A DNA stretch of 64,000 nt from assembly GCA_050303415.1 (NCBI GenBank), contig JBNLBS010000003.1, positions 124,001 to 188,000 on the forward strand, in the 5' to 3' direction. Origin of the DNA: JBNLBS01 sp050303415. Its GTDB lineage: Bacteria; Pseudomonadota; Gammaproteobacteria; Methylococcales; Methylomonadaceae. Shown here piece by piece: positions 35,677-44,633 of this stretch. The translations under genes and the position numbers were made by a program. The number at the start of each line of letters is the position of its first letter. The first letter of the stretch is position 1. Below the pieces are notes generated by a model that was given only the letters and a program-made list of their open reading frames with translations, did no database searches and was not told where the DNA came from.

Positions 35677-36192
35677 ATGATAGAAGAAGCAGAAGAAGAA
35701 TTACAGCTGGACTCTGAACTGAGCGAAACACAGTTAGAGAATACCGTTCAGTTTTTGAGTTTCACTTTGGGTGATGAAGAATACGGAGTCGATATTTTAA
35801 GTGTACAGGAGATTAGAAGTTGGGAACCTGTTTCCAGAATTCCAAATGTACCTGTATATGAAAAAGGTGTGGTTAATTTAAGAGGCGCAATTGTTCCAAT
35901 AATAGATTTGCGTGAGAGATTTAATTTGCCTCATACAGAATATGATCCTTTAACCGTTGTCGTTGTCTTGCAAGCAAAATGTGATGGGAAAGTTAGAACC
36001 GTCGGAGTTGTTGTCGATTCTGTATCCAACGTGATAAACGTTGATAAAAATACCATTCAAAGCGCACCTGAATTTGGTGCTAAGGTTAGTACCGAATTTA
36101 TTAATGGACTTGCCTCCGTTAATGACAGAATGATTATGCTGCTGGACGTGGAAAAGTTGCTTGAATTGAGGGGTAGTGATGAAAATAAATAA
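35677..36192 (+). CDS. cheW: CheW-type chemotaxis coupling protein (first copy)
   Basis: Scaffold linking receptors to CheA. About 171 residues with an acidic N-terminal extension (MIEEAEEELQLDSELSE) before the CheW domain (FTLGDEEYGVDILSVQEI, VNLRGAIVPIIDLRERF). The frame is open back to 35620, inside cheA, but the ATG at 35677 follows the cheA stop and is the likely start. The second cheW of the cluster is at 38646. Confidence 0.93.
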   Translation: MIEEAEEELQLDSELSETQLENTVQFLSFTLGDEEYGVDILSVQEIRSWEPVSRIPNVPVYEKGVVNLRGAIVPIIDLRERFNLPHTEYDPLTVVVVLQAKCDGKVRTVGVVVDSVSNVINVDKNTIQSAPEFGAKVSTEFINGLASVNDRMIMLLDVEKLLELRGSDENK

Positions 36193-36230
36193 TACAAAAT
36201 TAATCTGGTTTAAGTTAGTGGAGATTGTTA

Positions 36231-38597
36231 ATGAAAATTAATATGCCTGTCACCGATAAAGAAGTCTTAATGAAAGATGGGACTATCCTTGTCACCAGAA
36301 CTAATCTAAAAGGCATCATTACTTATGCAAACGATGCATTTGTTGAAATTAGTGGCTTTTCTCGAGATGAGTTAATAGGTACGAACCATAATGTCGTGCG
36401 TCATCCTGATATGCCGGCTGCTGCTTTTGATGATTTATGGTCGACAATCAAAGAGGGGCGACCCTGGACCGCACCGGTAAAGAATAGAACAAAGACAGGT
36501 GATTATTATTGGGTGGAAGCTAATGTGACACCGGTTTATAAAAATAATAAGATTGTTGAATTCTTATCGGTCAGATATGCCCCAAGTCGAGAACAAATCA
36601 ATCAGGCAGAAACGCTATATAGACTGATTAACGAAAATAAAGCCGGTTTAAGACCCACCGGATTGGCGGCCAAGGTGAAAGCAGTCAAGGAAATGGCAAT
36701 TGGGGCAAAAGCGACATTGGCGTTAACAGCATTCGCTTTACCAAGCTTATATTTGATGTATCTGTTATTTTTGCAACAAAAATTGGGCTTGTTAAGTGCA
36801 GTAGCGGCATTATTGGTATTCGCTTTAATACTGAGTATCAAACTTTTTTCCGGTTTAACGGCAACGCTTAAGAATTCTGTTGATATTTTTGGCAGGCTTG
36901 CCGATGAACAATTCAGAAACACCATTGAACTAAACAGAAATGACTTAATTGGTGATTTCTTAAGATCCTTGTATTCAATGCAGGTTAAGCTCAATTCGGA
37001 TTTGGCTTTTTCCAAAGAAACTGCGGATGAATCGGGTCGAATCAAACAAGCATTGGATAATGTTCAATCCTGCGTGATGGTTTCCAATAATAATCTGGAA
37101 ATTATCTATATGAACAATACCGTTCAGGAAATGTTCAAAAATGCGGAAGCCGATATTCGTACTAAGTTGCCTAATTTTAACGCCAATGAATTACTTGGCG
37201 CCAATATTGATCAATATCATGAAAATCCGGCACACCAAAGAAATCTATTAGGTAATTTGACATCAACAATTAAATCCTCATTAGAAATTGGCGGTCGACA
37301 TATGAATATTGTTGCCAATCCGGTTATGAATAATGAGGGTGAAAAAATAGGTATCGTCGTCGAATGGTTAGATAGAACTCATGAGGTTAAGATTGAGCGA
37401 GAAATTGAAACATTGGTTGAGGGTGTTAAGCAGGGTGAATTGTCCAGTCGACTAAATATTTCTGACAAGGAAGGTTTCTTTAAAAACTTGAGTCAAGGTA
37501 TTAACGAACTGACTGATGTGATTGAAAGAGCTTTTCAGGATATTGGCGGTGTGATGCAAAGCATGGCATCCGGTGATTTAACCAATACCATCACTAATGA
37601 ATATCAAGGTGTTTACGCGCAATGTAAATCCGATATTAATTCAACTATTGCTAAATTAAGTGAGGTGTTTGGGAAAGTAAATGAATCGGCTGAATTTATT
37701 AATAATTCATCGCAAGAAATTGCCAGCGGTAACAACAACCTTTCTCAACGGGCTGAAGAGCAGGCCTCAAGTCTGGAACAAACGGCATCCAGTATGGAAG
37801 AGTTGACCAGTACCGTAAAAAACAATTCAGAAAATGCCCAACAGGCTAATGATCTAGCGGCCAGTGCCGGTCAGTTAGCGGAAAAAGGTGGACAAGTAGT
37901 CAGTTCAGCAGTCAACGCGATGCAGGAAATCAATGAAAGTAGCAACCAGATTGCCGAAATTATTGGTGTGATCGATGAGATTGCTTTCCAAACCAATTTG
38001 CTTGCACTCAATGCTTCTGTCGAGGCTGCCAGAGCTGGGGAACAAGGCAGAGGCTTCTCAGTTGTTGCGACTGAAGTAAGGAATTTAGCTCAACGTAGTG
38101 CTAAAGCGGCTAGAGATAGTAAAGAGTTGATACAGTCCAGTGTACAAAAAGTGCGTTCGGGAACAGAGTTTGTCAATGAAACAGGTGAAGCCTTAAATGA
38201 AATCGTTAATAGTGTTAAAAAAGTAGGTAACATTGTTGCAGATATTGCGGCGGCCAGTGCTCAACAATCTGCTGGTATCGAGCAGGTCAATCATGCTGTG
38301 TCTCAAATGGATGAAATTACACAACAAAATGCCGCATTGGCTGAACAGGCATCTGCTGCGAGTGTTTCAATGAGTGAACAAAGTACAACCATGGCCGAAT
38401 TACTAAGTTTTTTTAAAGTAAATACTTCGGCTAGTAATGCATCACCAAGCCCTAGACATGGAGCGCCTGTAACGAATCGGGTTGCATCTGTGCCAACAGC
38501 GTCGGCTTCTGCACCTGTTAGTTCAAGTTCTAACTCATTTTCCCGAGATTTTTCGGCATCAATCGATGATAGTGGTGATGATTGGGATGAATTCTAA
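36231..38597 (+). CDS. PAS-containing methyl-accepting chemotaxis protein (Aer-like)
   Basis: 788 residues. N-terminal Aer-type PAS domain (about 10-120, with NDAFVEISGFSRDEL and HNVVRHPDMP), two hydrophobic helices (about 160-210) with almost no periplasmic loop, a second PAS-like domain (about 270-385), a HAMP-like region, then the signalling domain with its tip near 580-625 (LLALNASVEAARAGEQGRGF). The C-terminus ends in DWDEF, matching the xWxxF pentapeptide that tethers CheR and CheB. It likely senses redox or oxygen inside the cell, by analogy with Aer. GGAG at 36220-36223 supports ATG 36231. Confidence 0.93.
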   Translation: MKINMPVTDKEVLMKDGTILVTRTNLKGIITYANDAFVEISGFSRDELIGTNHNVVRHPDMPAAAFDDLWSTIKEGRPWTAPVKNRTKTGDYYWVEANVTPVYKNNKIVEFLSVRYAPSREQINQAETLYRLINENKAGLRPTGLAAKVKAVKEMAIGAKATLALTAFALPSLYLMYLLFLQQKLGLLSAVAALLVFALILSIKLFSGLTATLKNSVDIFGRLADEQFRNTIELNRNDLIGDFLRSLYSMQVKLNSDLAFSKETADESGRIKQALDNVQSCVMVSNNNLEIIYMNNTVQEMFKNAEADIRTKLPNFNANELLGANIDQYHENPAHQRNLLGNLTSTIKSSLEIGGRHMNIVANPVMNNEGEKIGIVVEWLDRTHEVKIEREIETLVEGVKQGELSSRLNISDKEGFFKNLSQGINELTDVIERAFQDIGGVMQSMASGDLTNTITNEYQGVYAQCKSDINSTIAKLSEVFGKVNESAEFINNSSQEIASGNNNLSQRAEEQASSLEQTASSMEELTSTVKNNSENAQQANDLAASAGQLAEKGGQVVSSAVNAMQEINESSNQIAEIIGVIDEIAFQTNLLALNASVEAARAGEQGRGFSVVATEVRNLAQRSAKAARDSKELIQSSVQKVRSGTEFVNETGEALNEIVNSVKKVGNIVADIAAASAQQSAGIEQVNHAVSQMDEITQQNAALAEQASAASVSMSEQSTTMAELLSFFKVNTSASNASPSPRHGAPVTNRVASVPTASASAPVSSSSNSFSRDFSASIDDSGDDWDEF

Positions 38598-38645
38598 TTT
38601 GGATGCGTTAGTTGAAATAAATAAAGTCATTAGGACAATTTAAGT

Positions 38646-39137
38646 ATGACAAGTGATAGTAAATCCAAGAATACGCAAATAGAGCAATATTTAACTTTTC
38701 AATTAGCCGATGAAGCTTATGGCGTTGAGATTTTAAAAGTGCAGGAAATCAGGGGGTGGGAATCTGTAAGAGACATCCCAAATACACCTGATTATATAAA
38801 AGGTGCGCTAAATCTTAGAGGCTCTATTGTACCGATTATTGATTTACGTATTCGTTTTGGTATGGAACAAGTCGAGTACACACCTGTTACTGTTGTCATT
38901 GTGCTTTGTGTGGAAAATAAATCCGGTTCTCATGTGATGGGGATTGTGGCTGATGCAGTATCAGATGTTTTGGATATTAAAGTTTCAGATATCAAGAAAT
39001 CACCTGATTTAGGTTCTAAAATAGATACGCGTTATATGTGTGGCATGTATGTTTGGAAAGAAAGCATGATCATGTTGCTGGATGCTGATAAGTTACTGAA
39101 TCCAGACGAGTTTGAAGGCATAAGTAATCTGTTATGA
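38646..39137 (+). CDS. cheW: CheW-type chemotaxis coupling protein (second copy)
   Basis: 163 residues, a single CheW domain (FQLADEAYGVEILKVQEI, GALNLRGSIVPIIDLRIRF). It is a paralogue of the gene at 35677 without the acidic N-terminal extension. The stop overlaps the start of the ParA-like gene by 4 bases (ATGA), so the two are translationally coupled. Duplicate CheW proteins may fill different ring positions in the array. Confidence 0.94.
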   Translation: MTSDSKSKNTQIEQYLTFQLADEAYGVEILKVQEIRGWESVRDIPNTPDYIKGALNLRGSIVPIIDLRIRFGMEQVEYTPVTVVIVLCVENKSGSHVMGIVADAVSDVLDIKVSDIKKSPDLGSKIDTRYMCGMYVWKESMIMLLDADKLLNPDEFEGISNLL

Positions 39138-39895
39138 GTGTAAGAGTTGTTGCAATTCTAAATCAAAAAGGAGGTGTCGGTAAAACAACTACCACCTCTA
39201 ATTTAGCTCATGCATTAGCAAGAGCCGGTTATAAAGTAACGGTGATTGATCTTGATCCTCAAGGCCATTTATCTGTTTCATTAGGAATTGTATCCTTAAA
39301 AAAGGGGGGGATAGATTTGGTAATGCTTGGTCATAAAAGTATTGCCGAGCAGGTTGTTGAGGTTAGAGAAAACCTTCAATTAGTCACAGCCGGTTCCCGA
39401 CTACAGGAAATAGAGCAGTTGATTGAGGGTGGTGTTCATAGAGCTGATTTGCTCAGAAAGAATTTGCAGGCTCAATTAAAAGGACAGAGCTTTGTTTTTA
39501 TTGATTGTCCGCCTTCATCGGGTTTACTGGTTGCAAACGCTTTATTTGCTGCAGATGAAGTTTTAATACCCATGACCAGTGATTTTCTTGCCTTACAAGG
39601 TTTGTCTCATTTAATGGGAACTATCAAGCGCTTTGAAAAAGCATTGAAAAAAAAATATAAAATCTCTTTGGTTATGTCCAGATACGCGTCAACCAGAAGA
39701 ATCTCAAAAGAAGTTTTAGGTACGATGCGTAGACATTTTCCAAATCAGATTTTAGCGACAGTCATTAGGGAAACCGCATTATTGGCAGAATGTCCCAGTT
39801 TTGGAAAAACTATCTTGGAATACCGCCCTGGTAGCCGTTCAGCGAGAGATTTTCGCAGTTTGGCCAGGGACTTTATAGAAGGTAAGGTGATGTAA
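39134..39895 (+). CDS. ParA-like ATPase of the chemosensory cluster
   Basis: 253-residue deviant-Walker P-loop ATPase. The Walker A is LNQKGGVGKTTTTSNLAHAL, with the signature Lys; switch I and II are DLDPQGHLS and FIDCPPSSG. ParA-type proteins inside che operons (ParC, PpfA) position the chemosensory array at the pole or segregate cytoplasmic clusters; that role is inferred here from context. It overlaps cheW upstream by 4 bases and the STAS gene downstream by one base (TAATG), so production of the three proteins should be linked. Confidence 0.92.
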   Translation: MSVRVVAILNQKGGVGKTTTTSNLAHALARAGYKVTVIDLDPQGHLSVSLGIVSLKKGGIDLVMLGHKSIAEQVVEVRENLQLVTAGSRLQEIEQLIEGGVHRADLLRKNLQAQLKGQSFVFIDCPPSSGLLVANALFAADEVLIPMTSDFLALQGLSHLMGTIKRFEKALKKKYKISLVMSRYASTRRISKEVLGTMRRHFPNQILATVIRETALLAECPSFGKTILEYRPGSRSARDFRSLARDFIEGKVM

Positions 39896-40377
39896 TGGCC
39901 GAAAAAGATGAAAACAGTTTAATTGGTTTCGATCCGTTAGCATGGATGAGTGAAGGAGCCGACCAAGATGATGAAAATACGGTATTACCGATATTTGATA
40001 GTACAGAAAATGCTAAAAAAGCAGAACCGGAATTTGAAGTAGTGTCGGAGGGTATGGATACCGTTGAATCGGAAAATCAGCAAGGTACAGGCAAGGTGGT
40101 TTTGCAGTCTGAATTAAAGATTCAAAACGTACAGGCATTATATGATGAATTGAATATTGCTCTGGAAAATAACGATATCATTGAAATTGATGCATCGGGT
40201 GTTTCTTCAATTGATACTTCATCTCTCCAGGTGCTGACAGTTTTTACCCAAGAGGTGGAAAGTAATCAAAAAAAAGTCAGTATTGATTTTCCTTCTGAGC
40301 AATTTATTGAAGCTTCTGACTTATTGGGCTTATCCGAAGTATTAGGTGTAGATAAACCAGGGTCTGGTTTTTTCTAG
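39895..40377 (+). CDS. STAS-domain protein with an acidic N-terminal tail
   Basis: 160 residues. Residues 1-65 are acidic and probably disordered, with the motif FDPLAWM near residue 13. Residues about 68-155 form a STAS domain with the phospho-site-like DASGVSSIDTSSLQVL. STAS proteins usually switch partners when a Ser is phosphorylated; a kinase or phosphatase for it is not in the window. It is translationally coupled to the ParA-like gene and precedes cheR by 8 bases, so it may adapt ParA to the array. The C-terminus GSGFF is unusual. Confidence 0.88.
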   Translation: MAEKDENSLIGFDPLAWMSEGADQDDENTVLPIFDSTENAKKAEPEFEVVSEGMDTVESENQQGTGKVVLQSELKIQNVQALYDELNIALENNDIIEIDASGVSSIDTSSLQVLTVFTQEVESNQKKVSIDFPSEQFIEASDLLGLSEVLGVDKPGSGFF

Positions 40378-40385
40378 GGATTCAG

Positions 40386-41219
40386 ATGCAAGAAAAAAAA
40401 AGAGAATTTGAATATACCCGGGCAGATTTTGATTATTTAAGAAAGATTTCAAATGAACATTCCGGTATTTTAGTTCCTGATGAGAAATTTGATATGTTTT
40501 ATTCGCGTTTATCTAAACGCGTCAGAAGACTGGGTCTAAATAATTTTAAAGAATATTGTGAATATTTAGATAATAATCCTGATTATGAATTTACCGAGTT
40601 TATTAATGCTGTCACAACTAATCTTACTTCATTCTTTAGAGAGAATCATCATTTTGAATTCTTAAAAGATACCGTTATTCCCGAACTGGTCAAAAAAAAT
40701 AGTGCAACCCGATCCATTAAAGCTTGGTCTGCTGGTTGTTCAACTGGAGAAGAGCCTTATTCTTTAGCAATGACCTTGCTAGAGAACATTCCAATTGGCT
40801 GGAATATAAAAATCCTGGCAACAGATCTTGATACCAATGTTTTACAAACTGCCGCAGATGGAGTTTATTCAACTGATAGAGTGACGGGCTTGTCAAAGGA
40901 AAGAAAGAAACGCTGGTTTTTGCAAGGAAAATCAGCCCAGAGCAATCGAGTAAAAGTAAAAAAAGAATTGCAAGAGATTATCTATTTTAAACAGCTTAAT
41001 CTTATGAAAGAATGGCCGATTAAAGGTCAATTTGATTTTATTTTCTGTCGAAATGTCCTGATTTATTTTGATCGGGATACTAAATCCATGCTGGCATCTA
41101 GATATGCCGAATTATTACCGCTGGGCGGCTGGCTTTTTATAGGACATTCAGAATCTTTGCATCAATTATCAACAAACTTTAATTTGCTTGGTAATACAAT
41201 TTATCAGAGGGCTAAGTAG
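40386..41219 (+). CDS. cheR: chemoreceptor methyltransferase CheR
   Basis: SAM-dependent glutamate methyltransferase for chemoreceptor adaptation, 277 residues. N-terminal helical domain with the basic face (SRLSKRVRRLGLNNFKEYC), a SAM-binding motif WSAGCSTGEEPYSLAM, and the active-site segment FCRNVLIYFD. The full length is comparable with E. coli CheR. The MCP of this cluster ending in DWDEF is a natural docking partner. Confidence 0.95.
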   Translation: MQEKKREFEYTRADFDYLRKISNEHSGILVPDEKFDMFYSRLSKRVRRLGLNNFKEYCEYLDNNPDYEFTEFINAVTTNLTSFFRENHHFEFLKDTVIPELVKKNSATRSIKAWSAGCSTGEEPYSLAMTLLENIPIGWNIKILATDLDTNVLQTAADGVYSTDRVTGLSKERKKRWFLQGKSAQSNRVKVKKELQEIIYFKQLNLMKEWPIKGQFDFIFCRNVLIYFDRDTKSMLASRYAELLPLGGWLFIGHSESLHQLSTNFNLLGNTIYQRAK

Positions 41220-41220
41220 A

Positions 41221-41859
41221 TTGAATAATCAACATGCAATAGAGGCTCCATCAATTGCAGGCTTTGAGGATATTAAGCGGTATTGGGATAAGGTAAATAA
41301 TATTGTCGCAGTAAAAATATTACCGGGTGAATATTATGTTACTACCGAAAATGAAATGATTACGACTGTTTTAGGGTCATGTATTTCTGCCTGCATTCGC
41401 GATAGAGTGTTGGGTATCGGTGGAATGAATCACTTTATGTTACCCATAACTACCAAGGAAAGGCTGCAAGATGGTAATGAAATGGTTGTTGGTAATGCAA
41501 CACGTTACGGAAATTATGCAATGGAGCATTTAATCAACACCATTTTGTCTAACGGAGGCAAAAGAAAAAACCTTGAAGTCAAAGTTTTTGGTGGGGGAAA
41601 AGTAATTCCTACCATGGGTGATGTTGGATTAAGAAATATTGGTTTTGTTTTGGACTATATTGATACAGAGGCCTTAACTTTAGCTGCACAGGATTTAGGT
41701 GATATCTACCCCAGGAAAGTTAATTTTTACCCAAAGACAGGTAAAGTGCGGATGAAAAAAATTCAAGATCTGCATAATGATACGATTATTAAAAGAGAAT
41801 CTCAGTATCAAAGCTCTATTAAAGACGCTCCTGTTGAAAGTGAAATTGAATTGTTTTAA
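41221..41859 (+). CDS. cheD: chemoreceptor glutamine deamidase CheD
   Basis: 212 residues. The CheD core has the catalytic Cys in VLGSCISACI, His in GGMNHFMLP and the conserved VKVFGGGKV. It deamidates receptor glutamines. The frame is open from 41188, inside cheR; TTG at 41221 has GAGGG at 41207-41211 nine bases upstream and is preferred. CheD is present without a CheC partner in the cluster. The last residues, ESEIELF, look like the tail of the MCP-like protein at 42977 (EGEIDLF). Confidence 0.92.
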   Translation: MNNQHAIEAPSIAGFEDIKRYWDKVNNIVAVKILPGEYYVTTENEMITTVLGSCISACIRDRVLGIGGMNHFMLPITTKERLQDGNEMVVGNATRYGNYAMEHLINTILSNGGKRKNLEVKVFGGGKVIPTMGDVGLRNIGFVLDYIDTEALTLAAQDLGDIYPRKVNFYPKTGKVRMKKIQDLHNDTIIKRESQYQSSIKDAPVESEIELF

Positions 41860-41869
41860 AGAGTTATAA

Positions 41870-42967
41870 ATGGAAAAAATTAAGTTACTGATTATTGATG
41901 ATTCAGCTTTAGTCAGAAAAATGTTAACGGAGATTTTTAACTCATCTCCAGATATAGAAGTTGTGGGTACAGCTGCGGATCCGATTATTGCAAGGAATAA
42001 AATAAAACAACTTAATCCGGATGTGATTACACTGGATATAGAAATGCCTCGTATGGACGGTTTAACCTTCCTACGCAATTTAATGCGTCTAAGGCCCATG
42101 CCGGTAGTGATGATTTCAACACTGACTGAAAAGGGAGCTGATGTAACACTAGAAGCATTGGAAATGGGCGCTATAGATTTTGTTGCCAAACCCAAGCTTA
42201 ATGTCGGAACATCACTATGTGATTATGCTGATGAAATTATAGAGAAGGTTAAAGTTGCATCTAAGGCTCATGTAAAGCCGTTAAAGGTTGAGGTTAAAAA
42301 GCGAACTACAGTTACAACTTCTACCGTATCGACTATTGAAGGTAAACACAGTGCAGATGTTATTTTAAAGTCAGCGGCGCCCAAAAAACATTTTAAAACG
42401 ACAGATAAAATAATTGCGCTCGGGGCTTCGACGGGTGGCACAGAAGCAATTAAAGCTGTTGTGAAAGATCTGCCGGCACAATCTCCGGCAATTGTCATAT
42501 CACAACATTTACCTGCCGCTTTTAGTGATTCATTCGCTAAACATGTTAATGATATTACTGATATGAATGCAACCGTTGCAGTGAATAGGCAGCAGATTAT
42601 CCCGGGGAACATTTATATTGCACCGGGTGATATGCATTTGTTAGTTGTAAGGGATGGTGCTCGTTATGTTATTGAGCTAAATGATGGGCCTTTGGTTAAT
42701 CGGCACAAGCCGGCAGTTGATGTAATGTTCCGTTCGGTTGCACAAAATGTTGGTCCCAATGCTATTGGTGTGCTTTTAACTGGTATGGGCGCCGATGGGG
42801 CAATGGGTATGAAAGAAATGCATGATGCCGGTGCTAAGACAATCATTCAGAATAAAGAAAGTAGTGTTGTGTGGGGAATGCCGGGGGAGGCATTTAAACT
42901 GGGTTGCACTGATTTCGTTTTGGGTTTGGATAAAGTTGCTGATCAAATTGTCGATTTGTGTAAATAG
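41870..42967 (+). CDS. cheB: chemoreceptor methylesterase CheB
   Basis: 365 residues. An N-terminal receiver (Asp56 in TLDIEMPRMDG, Lys in FVAKP), a linker (about 130-180, Thr/Val/Lys-rich), and a C-terminal methylesterase domain with the catalytic Ser in LGASTGGTEA, His in VISQHLPAAF and Asp in TGMGADGAMG. It removes methyl groups from receptors when phosphorylated by CheA. It follows cheD after 10 bases. Confidence 0.96.
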   Translation: MEKIKLLIIDDSALVRKMLTEIFNSSPDIEVVGTAADPIIARNKIKQLNPDVITLDIEMPRMDGLTFLRNLMRLRPMPVVMISTLTEKGADVTLEALEMGAIDFVAKPKLNVGTSLCDYADEIIEKVKVASKAHVKPLKVEVKKRTTVTTSTVSTIEGKHSADVILKSAAPKKHFKTTDKIIALGASTGGTEAIKAVVKDLPAQSPAIVISQHLPAAFSDSFAKHVNDITDMNATVAVNRQQIIPGNIYIAPGDMHLLVVRDGARYVIELNDGPLVNRHKPAVDVMFRSVAQNVGPNAIGVLLTGMGADGAMGMKEMHDAGAKTIIQNKESSVVWGMPGEAFKLGCTDFVLGLDKVADQIVDLCK

Positions 42968-42976
42968 GATGAGTGA

Positions 42977-44179
42977 ATGTTTGCTTGCGTAAAAAAAATG
43001 CGGTACCCGATTATATTAACGGTTGTTGCTATGTGTTTACCTGTTCTTCTCCCTATTGAGATTTTATATTGGTTAGTTGTTCCACTAATTGCGCTTAGTT
43101 GGTTTTTCTTTGTTTATAAATGTCAGCAATCAGAGCCACAAATACCTGAAATAGATACATATTCAGAAGAAAAATTGCAGAAAAAAATTGATCAATATCT
43201 GATGGGGCTTGAAAATTGCGCCAGACAAGAAATTCAATCATTTCAGGCAGAACTTGACCAGATCAGGACCGTAGTTTCGGATGCTGTTGAGGTAATGTCT
43301 AGCAGTTTTAATGGTATCAATCATCTCGCCGGTACTCAGGCAGAGGCTGTATACAGCATGATGGCTAATTTGAGTAATTCAGAGAATAGTGATCATGAAC
43401 ATCATATTAATTTTAGCGATTTCGCTAAAGAAACTGACACAGTATTAAAGTTTTTTATTGAGCATATTTTAGACATTAGTAAAGAAAGTATGAATATGGT
43501 CAACATTATTAATGATGTTGATGTTCATATGACAAAAGTTGAAAAATTATTGACCGATGTGCAAGGTATTGCTGATCAGACTAATTTACTGGCTCTGAAT
43601 GCAGCCATTGAGGCTGCACGTGCCGGTGAAGCAGGACGAGGGTTTGCAGTGGTAGCCGATGAAGTTAGGAATTTATCGAGAAACTCCGATAAATTTAGTG
43701 AAGAAATAAGAACAGTTGTCACATCGTCAAAAAGAAATATCAGTCAGGCGCAAAAAATGATCGGCAAAATGGCTTCAAAAGATATGAATATTGCCATTAC
43801 TTCAAAGGCCCGCATTGATGAAATGATGGAAGATATCGCTAAAATTAATGAAGCAGTTGCATTAAAACTAACAGAGGTGTCGGGGTTGACCGCTGAAATT
43901 GAAACCAATGTAGGGGCTGCAGTGCGGGCACTACAGTTTGAAGATTTAGCCCGTCAATTGGTTGAATATATACAATTAAATACAGAACGGATTCAAGCCT
44001 TGGTCGATGAAGTGCGAATTGGTCTGGGCTCGTTTAAAACCGGTAATCATGAAATCTGGTTTAATGAACTGGAGCAGGGCATAAAACGGTTGGATGATAT
44101 GAAAGAGCAGTGGGATATCCGGGATCATAAAGCTGTTGCGCAAGGGTCGATGGATGAAGGTGAAATTGATTTATTTTAA
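42977..44179 (+). CDS. sensor-less membrane MCP-like protein
   Basis: 400 residues. The N-terminus carries a hydrophobic hairpin (about 10-45) with no periplasmic domain. A long helical region follows, with a canonical MCP tip near 195-225 (LLALNAAIEAARAGEAGRGF, VVADEVRNLSRNS), then further coiled coil. No recognisable input domain, HAMP or pentapeptide is present. The C-terminus ends in DEGEIDLF. It may set array stability or sense the membrane directly. ATG 42977 follows cheB by 9 bases. Confidence 0.88.
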   Translation: MFACVKKMRYPIILTVVAMCLPVLLPIEILYWLVVPLIALSWFFFVYKCQQSEPQIPEIDTYSEEKLQKKIDQYLMGLENCARQEIQSFQAELDQIRTVVSDAVEVMSSSFNGINHLAGTQAEAVYSMMANLSNSENSDHEHHINFSDFAKETDTVLKFFIEHILDISKESMNMVNIINDVDVHMTKVEKLLTDVQGIADQTNLLALNAAIEAARAGEAGRGFAVVADEVRNLSRNSDKFSEEIRTVVTSSKRNISQAQKMIGKMASKDMNIAITSKARIDEMMEDIAKINEAVALKLTEVSGLTAEIETNVGAAVRALQFEDLARQLVEYIQLNTERIQALVDEVRIGLGSFKTGNHEIWFNELEQGIKRLDDMKEQWDIRDHKAVAQGSMDEGEIDLF

Positions 44180-44224
44180 TTTATCCGGCTTAGGTTATAA
44201 AAAAAGATGATTTAAACTAGAATA

Positions 44225-44240
44225 TATCAGTTAACTGATA
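44225..44240 (+). promoter_or_regulatory. 16-bp perfect palindrome upstream of the second STAS gene
   Basis: TATCAGTTAACTGATA is self-complementary over 16 bases. It lies 35 bases before the STAS start at 44275, beside AT-rich sequence (GATAATATAAAAT) that could be a -10. It is a plausible dimeric repressor or activator site starting a separate transcript within the chemosensory cluster. Confidence 0.45.
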
Positions 44241-44274
44241 ATATAAAATTGTAGTGATTGAATAGGAAAGTTAA

Positions 44275-44577
44275 ATGGCTGTAGATACCCAGATTGACAA
44301 AGATAAGAAAGTCTTAACAATAAAAATTAATGGGCGTTTTGATTTTGCTGTGCATCAGGATTTTCGTAAAGCAACCGATCAGGCTGAAGGCGTGTCAACC
44401 ATCATTGTAGATTTAAAAAATACAGAATACATAGATAGTTCGGCTTTAGGTATGTTATTGGTTTTGCGTGATAAAGTTGGTGAAAGGCAAGAAGCTGTTC
44501 AATTGATTAATGCCAAGCCGGATGTTAGTAAAATCTTACAGATCGCAAATTTTGATAAATTGTTTACTGTAATTTAA
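44275..44577 (+). CDS. STAS-domain anti-sigma-factor-antagonist-like protein
   Basis: 100-residue single STAS domain. The conserved loop with the phosphorylatable Ser is NTEYIDSSALGMLLVL. The family includes SpoIIAA-type anti-anti-sigma factors and their signalling relatives. It is the second STAS gene of this cluster. No partner Ser kinase is encoded nearby. It may regulate a separate Ser-kinase pathway or bridge array components. Confidence 0.9.
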   Translation: MAVDTQIDKDKKVLTIKINGRFDFAVHQDFRKATDQAEGVSTIIVDLKNTEYIDSSALGMLLVLRDKVGERQEAVQLINAKPDVSKILQIANFDKLFTVI

Positions 44578-44633
44578 TTTGATTTTAATGCGGTTTTCTG
44601 GCTATCAGAAAAAAAAGAGCAAGCAGGTAAATA

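Noticed and set aside
36602..37045. 147-codon frame antisense to the PAS receptor gene
   Set aside because: Shadow of the MCP coding frame; no independent signal.
41695..42195. Long frame (166 codons) antisense to the cheD/cheB junction
   Set aside because: It overlaps two strongly supported genes and has no recognisable protein features.
44594..44612. Hairpin TTTTCTG / CAGAAAA before the soluble tip-motif gene
   Set aside because: The stem is AT-rich and is followed by A bases, not T; it is unlikely to terminate transcription on the plus strand.
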